Below are positions 11,216 to 22,900 of a stretch of DNA of 64,000 bases, one piece after another. The DNA comes from Monosporascus cannonballus (Eukaryota > Ascomycota > Sordariomycetes > Xylariales): assembly GCA_004154925.1 (NCBI GenBank), contig QJNS01000698.1:205470-269469 (forward strand), written 5' to 3'. How positions within the stretch are numbered: position 1 is the stretch's first letter; each line of letters opens with the position of its first letter. The notes under the pieces were generated by a model. The model was not told where the DNA came from, did no database searches, and was given only the letters and a program-made list of their open reading frames with translations. Position numbers and translations under genes: made by a program.

Positions 11216-12548
11216 CCTGACGATGTTGCTTGATGATGTAGTGGGAATATCAATCGTGAAGGTAGTTCTTGCCGAAAGAAGGGATTCAAGATCTGAAGGC
11301 TTTGATGTTCGTAAGTGAGCCAGACTTGTCGGGATGGGAAAGAATGGAAAAGAGAGAGTAGTGGGAGGAGAAGAATTTATGAGTACGAGTGCGAGTGTGG
11401 GTGTGGAAAGTGGGCGGTTTGTTGCCGTGGGTGATTAGGAAGGTACGACCCCAGGTAGGTAATTACGTACAATGGGCAGGAAAGAGGTACGTACTCAAGT
11501 TGAATGTACAGGTGCCTGAGCGGCCAGGGCGATAGGTACGAAGATACCTATGACTATAGGGAGAGATGGGAGGAAGCAGGCAGGTGCAATCCGTATCGAT
11601 ATCGATATGGCTTTCCTGTTTGGTCAGGTAATGGATGAAAGTTGGGCAATAGATGGAGGGGATGTTTCCCTTCGACTCCTACCCCTATTATACGGCGAAA
11701 CACAGGGTCAACGCGTCCAGGGAGGATGGACAAGCTAGGTAGATAGTGACTGGCTATGCAATCCCTGAATTTTCTGTCTCTTATTTTCTGTCCGTCTCAA
11801 AGAACTAACAGTGTACCTGTAGTCTGTATCAGATGAACTGACTAGGTTCTATATCATCTCGCCACCCATACTGGGTCTTCACTACTGCCACCGCCCGTGG
11901 CCGGCCCCATCAGGACAGTGTCATTCTAACCGCTGCCGCGTTTTCTGAAGTCATACTCACTGTAGGGAGCTACGTAGATGGCGGTGCCTGTTGTAGCATC
12001 GTTGCACTGTGATCAATGCCGCTATCCTCCTTGTGCAACGACTCTATGTTTCATGTTAGATCTAAAGCAAGGCATATATGTAAGCAATCTTGGATAGTGT
12101 TTCACATTACTGATGTAATTTTAGATTTCGCCTCATCAGTCAAACTTCCACTCTCCGGTTCGCAATAAAAGAACAAGAGCGTCCGGAGACTTTCGCCGCA
12201 TTCTCCTTGTGATGTATATTCATGATTTCATCATAACCCACTAGTTCGGCTGTTGCGCAAATGAAGACTTAGAACAGGCCCTGCAGCTGTGTCTCGGCTA
12301 ATTTTTGTCAGAGGTTGGCCTGAAATTACCCACACTTAGAAGTCGCTTCGAGTAACCGTCCCTGACCGAGAAATTCATGTTGGTACTACGTTAATATCCG
12401 GCCCTTCTTCTTGGATCCCAGGCCACGTTTCGCGGCGACGGGTGGCACTTCATAGAAATCATTATATTATCGCGTCCTTCTTGGTGCTCCTGACAGGCCA
12501 GTTTCTGTGTTACGGGCTGCCCTCTCCCACGATCCGGACCACCAGCCC
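11216..12548. other. Intergenic; 5' region of the wall-protein gene
   Basis: No gene was recognised. The part next to 11215 should hold the promoter and 5' leader of the minus-strand wall-protein gene. Positions 12391-12548 may be further decayed 3' sequence of the MFS pseudogene but give no readable match. Confidence 0.4.
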
Positions 12549-13290
12549 TTACATGATGCCAAGGATATAGCATTCTCTCGCAGGTACCTGTCTGGCAAGA
12601 AGAGCAAGGCTATAATGAAGGCGGAACGTGGAGATGATAAACGTCACCCACTCGGCCCAGCGCCAGCCTAATCGCTTGTGGGAGCCAACCCATGTCGATG
12701 CTATGGGGGCTATAACGGGGGCTATATCCACGTCAGTAACTATCCTGGATTGTGATTATGCGGAAGCCCCCTATCCGATGCTGGCCCAGGCAATGATGGG
12801 AAACATGAAGGAACTCTTATCGGGTCGGAACTGGTCACCAACACGAGAGCCATTAATGCCCAACGTTGCGTTCGATAACAGGGCAACGAAGTCGCGACAG
12901 ACGACCTGCCCCGCGAACTTCGGGACCAGGGCGGAACCATAAGGAAGAGCATGTAGCAGAACTTCGAGACCAGATACGTCGGGTTGCGACCGACCGTCTC
13001 CGACAGCGGGCCCCAGCAAACGGCGCGCTCGAGCCGATGCGCGAACAGGTACATGACGATGGTCAGGTTCCCCGCCGGCCTGCCGATCCCGAACTCCCCG
13101 CTGATCTGCGTGTTCATCGTCGACTCGGCGGCGCCGGCCCACCCCTGCGCGAATATCAGCAGTGAAAGGACCGCGATGCTCCTGGAGCGGGAGGTCAAGG
13201 GCCAGTACTGGGGGTCCAAGTGGTCGTCCTCCCCGGATGTGCGGACGACTATCTTGCTGTCGCCGCCCTGGTTCAAAGCCGAGTGAGAAC
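12549..13290 (-). pseudogene. MFS (DHA1-type) drug-efflux transporter pseudogene
   Basis: Three minus-strand frames have to be followed in turn. The first (about 13290-13000) gives DPQYWPLTSRSRSI, then a transmembrane helix, then GPLSETVGRNPTYL, the loop 2-3 signature of DHA1 multidrug MFS pumps. The second frame (about 13000-12771) gives GSALVPKFAGQVVCR and NATLGINGSRVGDQFRP. The third (about 12740-12549) gives the PVIAPIASTWV and LGWRWAEWVTFI blocks. Only the first five or six of twelve helices are represented. The first frame has no ATG at its start, and at least two frameshifts interrupt it. The gene is therefore truncated and broken. The family is a drug or toxin exporter by homology only. 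Confidence 0.82.
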
Positions 13291-14705
13291 TCGAGGTCCC
13301 CTCGTCGACTGCTACCCCGGTTCCGTCCAGGGAAGAAATTCTATGCCGGCTTCCACCTCAAGTGAGCCGGGACCTCAGGAGGGGACCTTGGCTTTGTGAT
13401 CTGCGGCGCCTACTTAGCTGCCGTTGGGACCTGCCGCCCGATGCGACAATATTGCAGGTAAAACTGCATTTCCCACCCGGCTCGGCCCGGCAGCCTACCT
13501 AAGCAAGTGTGATATTCGCGCAACTCTGCAAGGCCCAATGGTATTTGAGCCGATTCGAAGTCTGCGACGCAGGTTGAACGAGTCACGTGCCACATTGCCC
13601 GTCTCGGCCTTCCACTCGGCCTTCACATGCCATGCATCAACCCCTTGACCCCTACACAGCCCCGACCAACTACCGTGAAACTGTAGATGCGATCTGCAGG
13701 GTCCAGGGCTGGTGGGGTAAATGCCATCACAGTGACGGAATCGAGGATGACCCGACCAGGAAGCCCTGCATCTCCAGACGGGATAGGATATAATGCGGTT
13801 GAAGGTGTTCCCCCGGAAATGGATCTTCCACAGTTTGATACCCATTAGCCTTCCAATAACCATTACCCAGTGTTAATGGACCTCCTTTTTGCACACGCCT
13901 ACCTATCTAATTAACTTTAAATTCTCTAAGATAGCATATGGTTTCCTAACTACAATGCGTGCTAATAAGCTATGCACCTATCCAGCTACCTCTATACTCA
14001 GGATTGGTTCCAGTGCAGTGTTGCTGAAATCGAAGAGTGAACAGCCCCCCTGAGATCGGTGTGGATTGTCATGTCCCCCTATTCTGAACTGCCCAACCAG
14101 TCGAAGTTATATATGTACACCCCCTCATTGAAGTCTTGCTGATATGTATGTATGGGGTCGCGGCTTCAGGCACAGTCTCTCAAACGCGACCGTCAACCAA
14201 CTTTCACTTCAACACCACCCACGATAGCCGTAACATGCTTCCTCTAAACCCCTGCGTCTTCAATGTACCCCTCTCTAAACAGCAGCCTTCAGGGGTCATC
14301 CCAGTGCATGCGCGCAGAATGGCACGCATCCCCCAATCTTCGGGCACTTGTTCTTTAGAGGAGAATCGCGGGGTTGAACGTTGCCCCACTTCCACGGCTG
14401 GAGGCAGGTCTCCACAATAAGACCGCAGTTGGTTCCGCAGGAAACGCAACCACCCGGCTAAATAACTGCCTGAATAAGCCAGAGTTGCTAGGGATGGCCT
14501 TCGATGAAAGGGTAGCAATAAGGGATAATAAAGACAGGCCCACATGCATCCATACTCGGGTTAAATCAAACCACAGCAGATGCTGGGAAGGGGCGCCCTG
14601 GAAAAATAAAAAAAAAACAAAAACAAAAAAAGAAAAAAGGAAAGAAAAGGTAAAAGGACTACACATTCGCAAAAGAGAATTGATGCGATTGAGAGTGCAA
14701 CTGAG
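13291..14705. other. No gene seen
   Basis: No recognisable protein, RNA or repeat apart from an A-rich stretch at about 14,603-14,650. Frames here are short and overlap on both strands. Confidence 0.45.
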
Positions 14706-14711
14706 AAAAAA
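14706..14711 (-). terminator. Pol III terminator of tRNA-Ser
   Basis: Six A residues on the plus strand, so a T6 run on the transcribed minus strand, lie 7 nt past the tRNA 3' end. Confidence 0.8.
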
Positions 14712-14718
14712 GAAGGAG

Positions 14719-14816
14719 CGACACCTGCAGGATTCGAACCTGCGCTCCCGAAGGAAATGCCTAGACTAGACCCGAGGAATAGCAGGGCATCGCGTTAACC
14801 ACTCCGCCAAAGTGCC
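14719..14816 (-). tRNA. tRNA-Ser(GCU) with 17-nt intron
   Basis: Minus-strand cloverleaf. The acceptor stem GGCACTT pairs with AGGTGTC (two G-U pairs), with discriminator G. The D arm is GCG/CGC. The anticodon stem ATGCC pairs with GGCAT, with anticodon GCT. There is a long class II variable arm, and a T arm GCAGG-TTCGAAT-CCTGC. The 18 nt between A37 and the 3' half of the anticodon stem are one loop base plus a 17-nt intron at the canonical position. The long variable arm and G73 support serine. It decodes AGC/AGU. Confidence 0.95.
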
Positions 14817-17800
14817 TGGGGAAGCTTGGTAAGCAATCGGTTGGCCGATTATTTTGTGCGGGTCAACCTGTGGTACCGGATCGCCATATTGTACACTAAA
14901 TAGCGACTACAGTGGCCGCTAGTGCCCCTTTTCTGCGACCCGCGAGCACTGCGGCCTGCGAACGCTGCGACTGTGTACCTGTTGTCGCACGAGACAGTAG
15001 CATTTGTCAGTCAATGCCATCCCACACATAGCATCGCCTTGGCGGACGCTGTACCCCCTAACGCTCTTTCATCTTTTTGGCTCAGTTTGATCGTCCGCCC
15101 AAGTAGTTGTCAGTAATTGTCCAGTAGCATCCTATCGCCGACTTGCGGAATAACTGACCAGTGTGGTTACATGCTTTAAGGGTTGGCTTGTTTATATATT
15201 AGTTCTATGGCTACCATCAAATGGTAGATCAGGAACAGGACGAGGCGCCGATGGATTTGATCCCCTAGCCCATACGATTCCTTCTCAATGAACTCACATG
15301 GCCTCTTCACGAGCCCTGGCTGTTGGAGAGCTCACTTCCCTAGTCAGAAACCCTTACTGACTCATAATAGTCTCCGCTTCGACATCTCCGCGGTAGCGGC
15401 CCAGAATGGGGTCTTCACGCGTTCGTGCACTCTGGCCGATTTGCGTAAGGGCGAGTGCCTGAAAGTCCTCTCCATCATTACCATACCCTACGAGAGGCCA
15501 CAAGCCGTCAGCACAACAATTTTCTCAGGGCAGGCCAAAGCTTCTGCTGGTGATCATGAGATGGGCTTCTAAGATAGAGGGAAATCCACCTGCATCTACC
15601 CTTTTAGGGTGAGGTGGCCAGTTAGCTGTTACCGAGAATTGTTGCTGCTGGCGCCCTATGGTCATTCGTAGGATAAGCCGGTATGATCGGATCGTTCCTG
15701 GAATTATAGTCGCGTCGGAAAGCCGGGTTGAAAGTTCCGTGGCGCTTTGGCATGCAGGATTCCAGAGTAGACGGGGCTATCAACTGTACCTTCGTGGACC
15801 ATATTCAATCGACCTTGGGCCATGGGTGACAGGGGAAAATAGTCTGAAAGGGGGGTTGTCCCCGTGGATCGACATGAGTGCAGAACGTCTAATAACTGCT
15901 CTTTTGACTGATTCGAGCTGGGCCAGATCGTTCTGCAGGGGACGACTAGACACCTTCAACGCGAGTTCCCTGCTTTCCTTGACTGCGAGAGCACCTACCT
16001 CGATGGCGTGGAGGTGACCCGTACCTGTGAAGTGGTTATACCTCGCGAGGTTCTGAGCGGCCTGTTTACTAAAGTCTCCGTTGCCGCTCGTGAACATGAT
16101 AACTCGTCGTTCTGGGGAAGGAATGCCCCTTTCGGGAACGTACGTTACATCGATGCAGCCCATAGTCAGTTGAAAGGGTTCTTAGGAGAAGAACCCGCGG
16201 AGGGGGGGTAGCCATTCATATAAAGTAGTTAACGCGTCTTGTCCCATACCGGCCTTCCTTCATTATTGAGGAAGAGATCGCTTTGAACGCTCGGGTCCAC
16301 GAAGAGTCCATATCTGATCAGACGCAATAGTGTGGTAACATCGTCGGAATCTAGAACGAGTCCAATCGGCTTCCTCCGCGGCACCTTTTCAGTAGAATGG
16401 CTGTAGGGGACAGCCTTTTCCGGTCTGTGTATCGCGAAAGGGTAAATTATTGACGAGTGCGACGAATAAGGGTTAGGAGACTATGATACCGGATCGAACG
16501 GTGGATGGTCCCAGCATGATTTCAAACCTCGTTGATTTACTACTGAAACCCACCCAGCACGTTTAATCTCCTTGGAGCGCTGGAGCAAATCCGATGTTCG
16601 TGCCGGCATTCACCACCTTCCGGGAGCCTCAGCGCCTTCCAGGAGTTGCAAAGGGGAGTCGATATCACCAGGTCGAGCAAACCTGGAGAACCCGGGCCTG
16701 TCTATTACGAAGCATTTGATTCTAACCAAACCGAATACTCTTATAACCGTCTTTTCGAATGTACACTCTTCTGTCTGCGTCGATATTTCTGACACCCGTT
16801 TACCCCCTAGGCCATATCCGTCGCTGGGGAAGTATTATGCATCAGCTAGAGGCTTGCATATGGTGGAGCTTTCTGTGTGTAATTAACAGGATAACCGGAA
16901 CGCTCAAGAGTTCTAGTCGAGTTACCAGCGACTTCCGGAGAGTTTGGTTCAAGGAGCCCGCCAAGGACCTACGCATACCTGGGCATTGGCACTCAATCAG
17001 TCGCAATTGTACTTCTCTAGTAAACAGAACTTTGTGCTACCTAGACCTGCTATAATTGCACTGGACAACGTGCCACCGAGGCGACAAAGTTACTCAGGTG
17101 CCAAGAGCCCTCTCAAGCGCTTCTATCGAGGACAATGTGCAACGCCAACCAAAGCCAATAAGCTCAACATTACAAGACGTCAGTTCATCAACCCTAGCAG
17201 CCCATTTATCAGCAGCTCAGACCCTTCAGAAGTTGTGAACCAGATGTCCCACCATCGGATCGCTCAGAGTGGTAGCTATCGACATGCATATGCATCAATC
17301 GCTCCCCGGTGCCAAATTGGGCATTGTACATACCAAATGCCTACTGAATATAGATATTTCAGCACTTTTGACTGGGCTGTAGAGCAGTGTCCGGCAGGGT
17401 GCATTAGGTAAAACCGACGAACTGCACAGGTGCTCATGCAACCGTGATTCTCGCGGGTCGATCGATCGCTGTAGGCGTCAGGAGAGTCCTGCAGATGTAT
17501 TGCAGCGCCCTACGCAAGATCATGGTAGGATGCTGTAAACTTCGATACGACCTATCATACCCGTATTTATTACTTTTCTATCGCTTGGCACATATGAACG
17601 ACTTTAGGAGGGCACGGGTGGGGGCACCTTGCTCTCCCTCGCTCTCCACTTTCCAGGTTTGCAGGGGATCGATCGACAAGTCGACATCTGATTATTCTGG
17701 GACCTATTTCAATTTCGGACAATTTCGGATTACTAATGGCGAATTCCGATCCAACGGGAATATCGGGCCCCTCCCGTTCGGTTGAGTGCGTCGTACTAGT

Positions 17801-18622
17801 AGTCTCTTATTGGCCGGAAGGAAGGCCGATGGCACCACGGACTTAGGTAATACCAAGAGCTCGAGGGGGTTGTCCAGCGTCACCAAACATGCCGTAAAAC
17901 CGTTTTCATAACAGCCTTATAGCTCACCCGTGGTGCCCCGCAAACCGAAGCGGGAGTAACCTGTCAGATTGTCATTAGTCTACGATGATCAGCGAAACCC
18001 CTAACCAGCGCTCAGAAAAACAGTAGTAGTAGCGCATCGGGTCCCATTATTGGCTACCTAATTGTGCATAAAGAGCAGTGACCCTTATCGACCGATTGGG
18101 GGACATGCCTGATGGGGTTGCCAAACAGAGACCCTAACAGAGTATTTGGATGCTCTTCCCGATGGTAACTTTGGATCCAAAGACACGAGAGGAGCGTAGT
18201 TCCCCACCTCTTTCATTCACCCATACTCCATTTCGCTGTTAACAGGAAAATTTTGCCTCGCACCCCAAATCAGCCATTCGCCTAGATTAGGTAAATAGCA
18301 ATCCGTCATTAAGCACGTCGCATGCCTAAACATGATACCTGTGTTAGAAACACACGGTATCATTCCAGCTATTAGGCTTCGACCACGGAGCCCGACTTGA
18401 TGAATAACGCTCTGCTCAACCTCGCAATAAATGTCGTCATGTCGTAACTGAGAACCACTCAGGGGCGCAGTCACCGTAGGGTAGAAAGTGACAAGACAAG
18501 GCCCATTGATCCTTCCGAGATCATCGCACCTAATAGCATCATAGCTGCGCGATGTATGATAGCCACGGGCTCCGAAAGCCTACAACCGTGGCGGCGGCCT
18601 TGGTAGAATCCGGGCCGACGGC
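14817..18622. other. 3.8-kb stretch without recognisable gene
   Basis: Balanced composition. The longest frames, at 15780-16163 (minus) and 16944-17411 (plus), show no motif, no family resemblance and no supporting splice sites. No tRNA, inverted-repeat element or tandem array was recognised. Confidence 0.45.
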
Positions 18623-19419
18623 CTAACAGCCCTCGCCAAGCTGAGGGCTAGAAGATTGCCACGGAGCAGCGATATTCGGTTGCGACATGACCGCCTGGGC
18701 CGTCTTGGCGATGTGATTCTGGATCGGCTCGCAGTCGCAGTGGGCGTGTTTGAGCAGCTCCTCCCTGAGGTCCAAGACCTCGACCTTGAGGCTCTGGACG
18801 CACGACTTGAGGAGGTGGTACTGCTGCTCCAGCTCCCTCTCCCGCTCCAGCATGATCTCGTTCTTCTGCTTGGACTTCCGACGGCACTTTGAGGCGGCGA
18901 GGCGGTTCCGCTGGCGTCGGAGCTCCGCCTGGCTGTCGGTGTCCGACGGCTCGGTGTGGCGCCTCTTCCCCGGCGGTCGGAGATCGCGTACACCTTCCGG
19001 GGGAGGCGTCTCTGTCTGGGCCCCGGCTACACGGCTTGGCTGCCGCTGTGCTCGAAGGAGGTTGTCGGATTGATCCAGCTCTCTGGGGTCGACATTTATG
19101 CAAATATCGTCGTGTTTAAGCTATCATAAGAGATGCCAGTCAGTCATCGACCTATAATCACGGAGAATTCCGAGGAAGCTGCAGTACAAGCTTAGCAAAT
19201 GAAGGCCGCACTCACCATAGGCGAGGTCTGGAAGGTATACAGATCATCGTCGGAGCTCTGACCAGGGCTCCCGTCGAGAGGGCCAATCAGAACAGGGAGT
19301 GGCATCGGCTCCCGGTACTCGAATGTGCTCCGGCGCATATCGCTCAACGTGCAAGTCATCGGAGCAGTACGTACGGTTTCTTCGGATACAACAGAAATTG
19401 GTGAAGCATTATGGCCCAA
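18623..19419 (-). CDS. bZIP transcription factor
   Basis: Two exons, 19419-19216 and 19120-18623, with a 95-bp intron (donor GTGAGT, branch tgactgac, acceptor TAG; phase 0). The protein has 233 residues. The N-terminal 70 residues (exon 1) are Ser/Pro/Asp-rich and may be an activation region. A basic stretch PPGKRRHTEP precedes the bZIP. The basic region (about residues 133-152) reads ELRRQRNRLAASKCRRKSKQ, containing the Nx2ASxCR DNA-contact signature of ATF/CREB-type bZIPs. The leucine zipper runs to about residue 190, through ELEQQYHLLKSCVQSLKVEV and LDLREELLKH. The following HAHCDCEPIQNHI block is common after fungal ATF/CREB-like zippers. It should act as a nuclear dimer. Target genes cannot be read from sequence. 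The long frames opposite it are shadows. Confidence 0.88.
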
Positions 19420-21069
19420 ACCGCACGAGCGACCGAATTACCTGGGGGCACACCTGGAGCTGGGAGGCATATATAGGCACCGGCACTCTTGGACATCTGA
19501 AGTTGCAAGGTTCATCTTTAATAATATAAAAATCAATGACCTCACTCGGCAGATTGGTGGAATAAGCCTAGCCGTTAGACCAACTGTGTTGTGGGGTTGA
19601 TGCAGGGTTGTTGATGCTAGTCTTTGCAGGGCATTGGATCTACGTAAATTCAGAGACCGATGGGGCCCAGGCGGGGCGCGGCGGAACAGATGGTCCAGCT
19701 GTAACCCCCCCAAAATCACAGTCTGGTTCCGCTTTTCCCGCTAAGTTGAGTTGTGTAGCCGGGGATCCACAGGAGTATTTCCAACGAACGTGCGGCAACT
19801 TATGATGATACTGTAGCGTTAGTTCATAGTTTCTTGGTACGCAGAATCCCAGAAAGTCGGCTGATGCCGAAACGTTTGATTGGTAGATGCTCCATATGCA
19901 TATTTCGAGCAACAGGTGGTCGAGCGCCTCTGTTCCGTTATATCGAGATCTGACATCTCCGCTACTAAGAAATGCCTCTGTAATCCGCCTACACCCTACC
20001 GGCGGTACACTTATAGATTCCTGCCTTACATATTATACTCACCAAATCAGTTGCGACGAGGCTGGGAGGAGCATTACCTCGATATTGGCGTTAATCTGGT
20101 TTGCTACCCCTGTGAGTACACGACGTTTGCTTCCACAGCTTACGGGAACCAATTTGAAGCTAACGGGGGATCTACGTACGGATACATAGGGCTGGCGAGC
20201 TCTGCAATACTGTTGGTGGGGTTACTGTGCGAACTAACACGATCTTGGTGGAGTTATCTGGACGAAGTATGAAGATATGCAAGACATGGTAATCCGGACA
20301 ATTCTTGGCTCGGCTTGTTGCGATGAGAAATAACTTGGACTGGATTACACGTAAAACTCAGCGCGGCTTTGGAAGGTTATCGTGCGTATAAGAAGACGAC
20401 TTTAACCAAGCCGGCGAAGTCAACAAGAGCCCAAAGTTGCGGGCTCCCCTTTCCGCCTCCCGACTGCCAAGAGCATCGATCCCCCGGGGGGGGGGGGGGG
20501 GGCCCCCCGAAGTGCTCTATATCGGGGGCTCTCGTTTCCATTCTTCGACATGAAGAAGACGTTCTATACTGGGCTATCCCGTGTATTATTTGGCAGCTCG
20601 ACTTCGAAGCATCGATCATTCCTCAGCACTATACACTACCTATGCCGTGAAGAGCACTTTTTAGCAGCGTCTGCAATACCCCTTCGCCTGCCAGGGAAGA
20701 TTGTGCAACAGTAGGAATTATAGGAAGATAGCTTCAGATTAGATGCAGAGTGAACCAGCAGGCTCCCGAACGTGCCACAACTTCGGGAACCGAGAATCAC
20801 CACCAGAAACGGATGTAACATGTCTGTGTCTACCGAAAAGCTACGCTGGTCAGGTCTAGACCGCCTTCGCCAGGCGACTCTCCTGCTTCCTTTTCTCCTC
20901 CGCCGCCTTGTGAGCGGCGCGATTACCAGCGCGGTCTTCCTCCTCCCTAGCGTCCCTACGGAGGCGGCCCAGCGTCTCGAGGACAAGCAGGGCGAAGGTC
21001 AAATGAAAAACACTAAATTACCATTAAACACTCTCTTCAACCGCGGAATAGGTAGGGGACGGGTCACCC
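19420..21069. other. Intergenic with an unexplained poly-G run
   Basis: No gene was recognised. At 20481-20508 a run of 5 C, 17 G and 6 C resembles the homopolymer flanks of the marked gap 570 bp further on, so an unmarked join or read artefact is possible here. Part next to 19420 should be the bZIP promoter. Confidence 0.45.
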
Positions 21070-21153
21070 GGGGGGGGGGGGGGGGGGCCACCATATATAA
21101 AAACCCCCAACCCCAAACCGCCGCGCNNNNNNNNNNCCCCCCCCCCCCCCCCC
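21070..21153. other. Assembly gap (10 N) flanked by poly-G and poly-C
   Basis: 18 G at 21070-21087, a low-complexity 39-bp piece, N at 21127-21136, then 17 C at 21137-21153. Read from either side the sequence ends in G before the gap, which suggests read-end artefact rather than real DNA. Confidence 0.9.
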
Positions 21154-21161
21154 GCAGCATC

Positions 21162-21780
21162 TTAATCAAGCACATACCCGTACAGCATGGCGAAGATCCA
21201 GCTCGCGGTCACGCACCCGCACTGCGACAACTCGCTGCCGTAGTACACGCACTCGGGCAGCAGGTCGCGGCCCAGGAGCGGGACGTAGGGGGCCTGGAAG
21301 GCGGCGAGCACGGCCCACGCGGCGAGGTTGACGACGTGCCACGGCAGGGGCCACTTCAGCAGGAAGACCTTCATGCCCGCCCCGCTTAGGCTGTCGCGCA
21401 TGGCGTAGCGCGTCATCAGGAAGGGGTGGGCTATGATGCCCAGCGACGCCTAGGAATCGTCAACGGCGACTCACACGCAGAGAGTCTATGCTTCGAGATA
21501 TGTTCGCTTGGGACAAGGAGAGAGGGAAACCGAGGTGAACTGGACTGAGACTGACCAGCGCGATCTCGGTCCGTTGGATGTGGTGTCCGGCCGTCGGAAA
21601 CGTGATAAAGGTCTCCTTGATGACTTTCCTGTCATCGGAACTCTGGGCGCCCTTGTAGGCCATGACGGCGACGATGAGCATTCCGATGTCGAGGACGACC
21701 ATGAGGATGTATAGGAAGAAGCCGATCTCTACAGGACCGAGCCCAGATTTGCGCCGGGGACGTTTGTCTGGCATCTTCAA
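21162..21780 (-). CDS. small multi-pass membrane protein of unknown function
   Basis: Two exons, 21780-21556 and 21449-21162, joined by a 106-bp intron (donor GTCAGT, acceptor CTAG, phase 0); 170 residues. The start MKMPDKRPRRKSG is a positively charged cytosolic end. Predicted membrane segments are residues about 19-43 (IGFFLYILMVVLDIGMLIVA), about 76-87 (ASLGIIAHPFLM, short), about 107-131 (VVNLAAWAVLAAFQAPYVPL) and about 154-168 (SWIFAMLYGYVL). Between the last two lies a Cys-containing loop, CVYYGSELSQCGC. The arrangement of about four helices with an extracellular Cys loop is reminiscent of MARVEL/tetraspan-like proteins, but I do not recognise a specific family. The stop lies only 8 bp from the poly-C flank of the assembly gap, so the 3' end should be treated with care. 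Confidence 0.72.
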
Positions 21781-22211
21781 GGTCTTCGATTAAGGTTATC
21801 ATGGAGATATTTTCGAGAAGGCGCCCTCAAGCCCGGCGCGTATATGGGCAGGTATTGAGTGTCCGACAATTTCCCCTGGAATGCCATGCTTAAATGAACT
21901 TGAAGCGGATTCAGCTCTAAGCATACCAAGCATCGGCATGCCTCGTGAGCTGTTAATCCCCATCTCAGCCACTGCCAAGTCACGGCCCAGGTATGCAAGA
22001 AATCCGCGGGTCACCAATTATATCCCCCAATAGCCCCCTGCACCGCCACAGGGTGAACTGTCATGCCAAAGGTTGAAATTAAATGCATATGAGTAAGATA
22101 AGCGACGCCGATGACGGTTTTGCAAAAGGCCTAACTATATTCAAAGGAGGCAGATAAATAAATAGGCCGAGACAAAAGAACAAAAAACAAAAGAAAAAGA
22201 AGGAAACAAAG
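21781..22211. other. No gene seen
   Basis: Short spacer between the membrane-protein gene and tRNA-Arg. An A-rich stretch precedes the tRNA terminator at about 22,170-22,215. Confidence 0.45.
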
Positions 22212-22216
22212 AAAAA
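22212..22216 (-). terminator. Pol III terminator of tRNA-Arg
   Basis: Five A on the plus strand (T5 on the transcribed strand) directly abut the tRNA 3' end. Confidence 0.75.
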
Positions 22217-22299
22217 CGACCAACGCAGGATTCGAACCTGCAATCTTCAGAGGGATCTCGTCGCCGAAATCTGACGCCTTACCATTAGGCCAGCTGGCC
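22217..22299 (-). tRNA. tRNA-Arg(UCG) with 11-nt intron
   Basis: Minus-strand cloverleaf. The acceptor stem GGCCAGC pairs with GTTGGTC (two G-U pairs). D arm GCC-TAATGGTAA-GGC. The anticodon stem TCAGA pairs with TCTGA, with anticodon TCG. T arm GCAGG-TTCGAAT-CCTGC. The 18 nt between the two anticodon half-stems leave a 7-nt loop plus an 11-nt intron after position 37. It decodes CGA. Confidence 0.95.
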
Positions 22300-22900
22300 A
22301 TGCCAATTGGCCACTTTCGGTGGTTCATATACGTGGAGGTAACTCAATCGCAAAGCGGTCTGCGGCCCTCGATGAACTCCACAATAAGCACTCTCCCCGC
22401 TTACCATGCGAGAACTTTGGATATACTACTACGTGGTATGTTAGTATGCAGTTCAAACCCACCTAGTAATAGCCTCAAGTTCCTATGTATGGAAGATTTT
22501 GGATTGCTCGGAAAGTGGCTCTTGGAAAATATGAAACAAAATCAGACAGCACAAAATGCACGTAACAAACAGCGTAAAGTTCAACGTCTCCGTTCCAATG
22601 TGTTGAGCGCGAAACGTACGTAGACGTACCTATATGGATCAAAGGACGACGGTCAGACGCGGCACTGTCTAGATTGATCCCATCGGATCTCGGCCGAAGG
22701 AAAAGCATGACGCCCCAAATCAGAAATCGCTGTCGGAGAGCTTGGTCCCTGTGAGAAATGTTAAGCGTTTAAAATGGCATTCAATATCTGAGATGTTCTA
22801 CGATCTACTAACGCCATCATCCCTTATGTCCATTCGCCGTTCGGTACGGTGGCCGCCTCTCCCTCTCCACACCCCCCTCTCCCCCCGGGCCTCCGCGCTA
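22300..22900. other. No gene seen
   Basis: Spacer between tRNA-Arg and the 3' end of avo1, with no recognisable feature. It should include the avo1 3' untranslated region. Confidence 0.45.

Noticed and set aside
14374..14769. 131-codon plus-strand frame with Lys-rich end
   Set aside because: The end is the tRNA-Ser gene read on the other strand, and the middle is an A-rich tract.
15780..16163. 127-codon minus-strand frame as a gene
   Set aside because: No motif, no family resemblance, no splice support and an overlapping frame on the other strand.
21070..21087. G-run as a possible G-quadruplex or regulatory element
   Set aside because: The symmetric G runs around both N gaps fit a read artefact better.
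20772..21389. 205-codon plus-strand frame across the first gap
   Set aside because: It runs through Ns and poly-G/poly-C and is antisense to the membrane-protein exon.
22131..22328. 65-codon minus-strand frame
   Set aside because: It is a shadow of tRNA-Arg(UCG) and its flanks.
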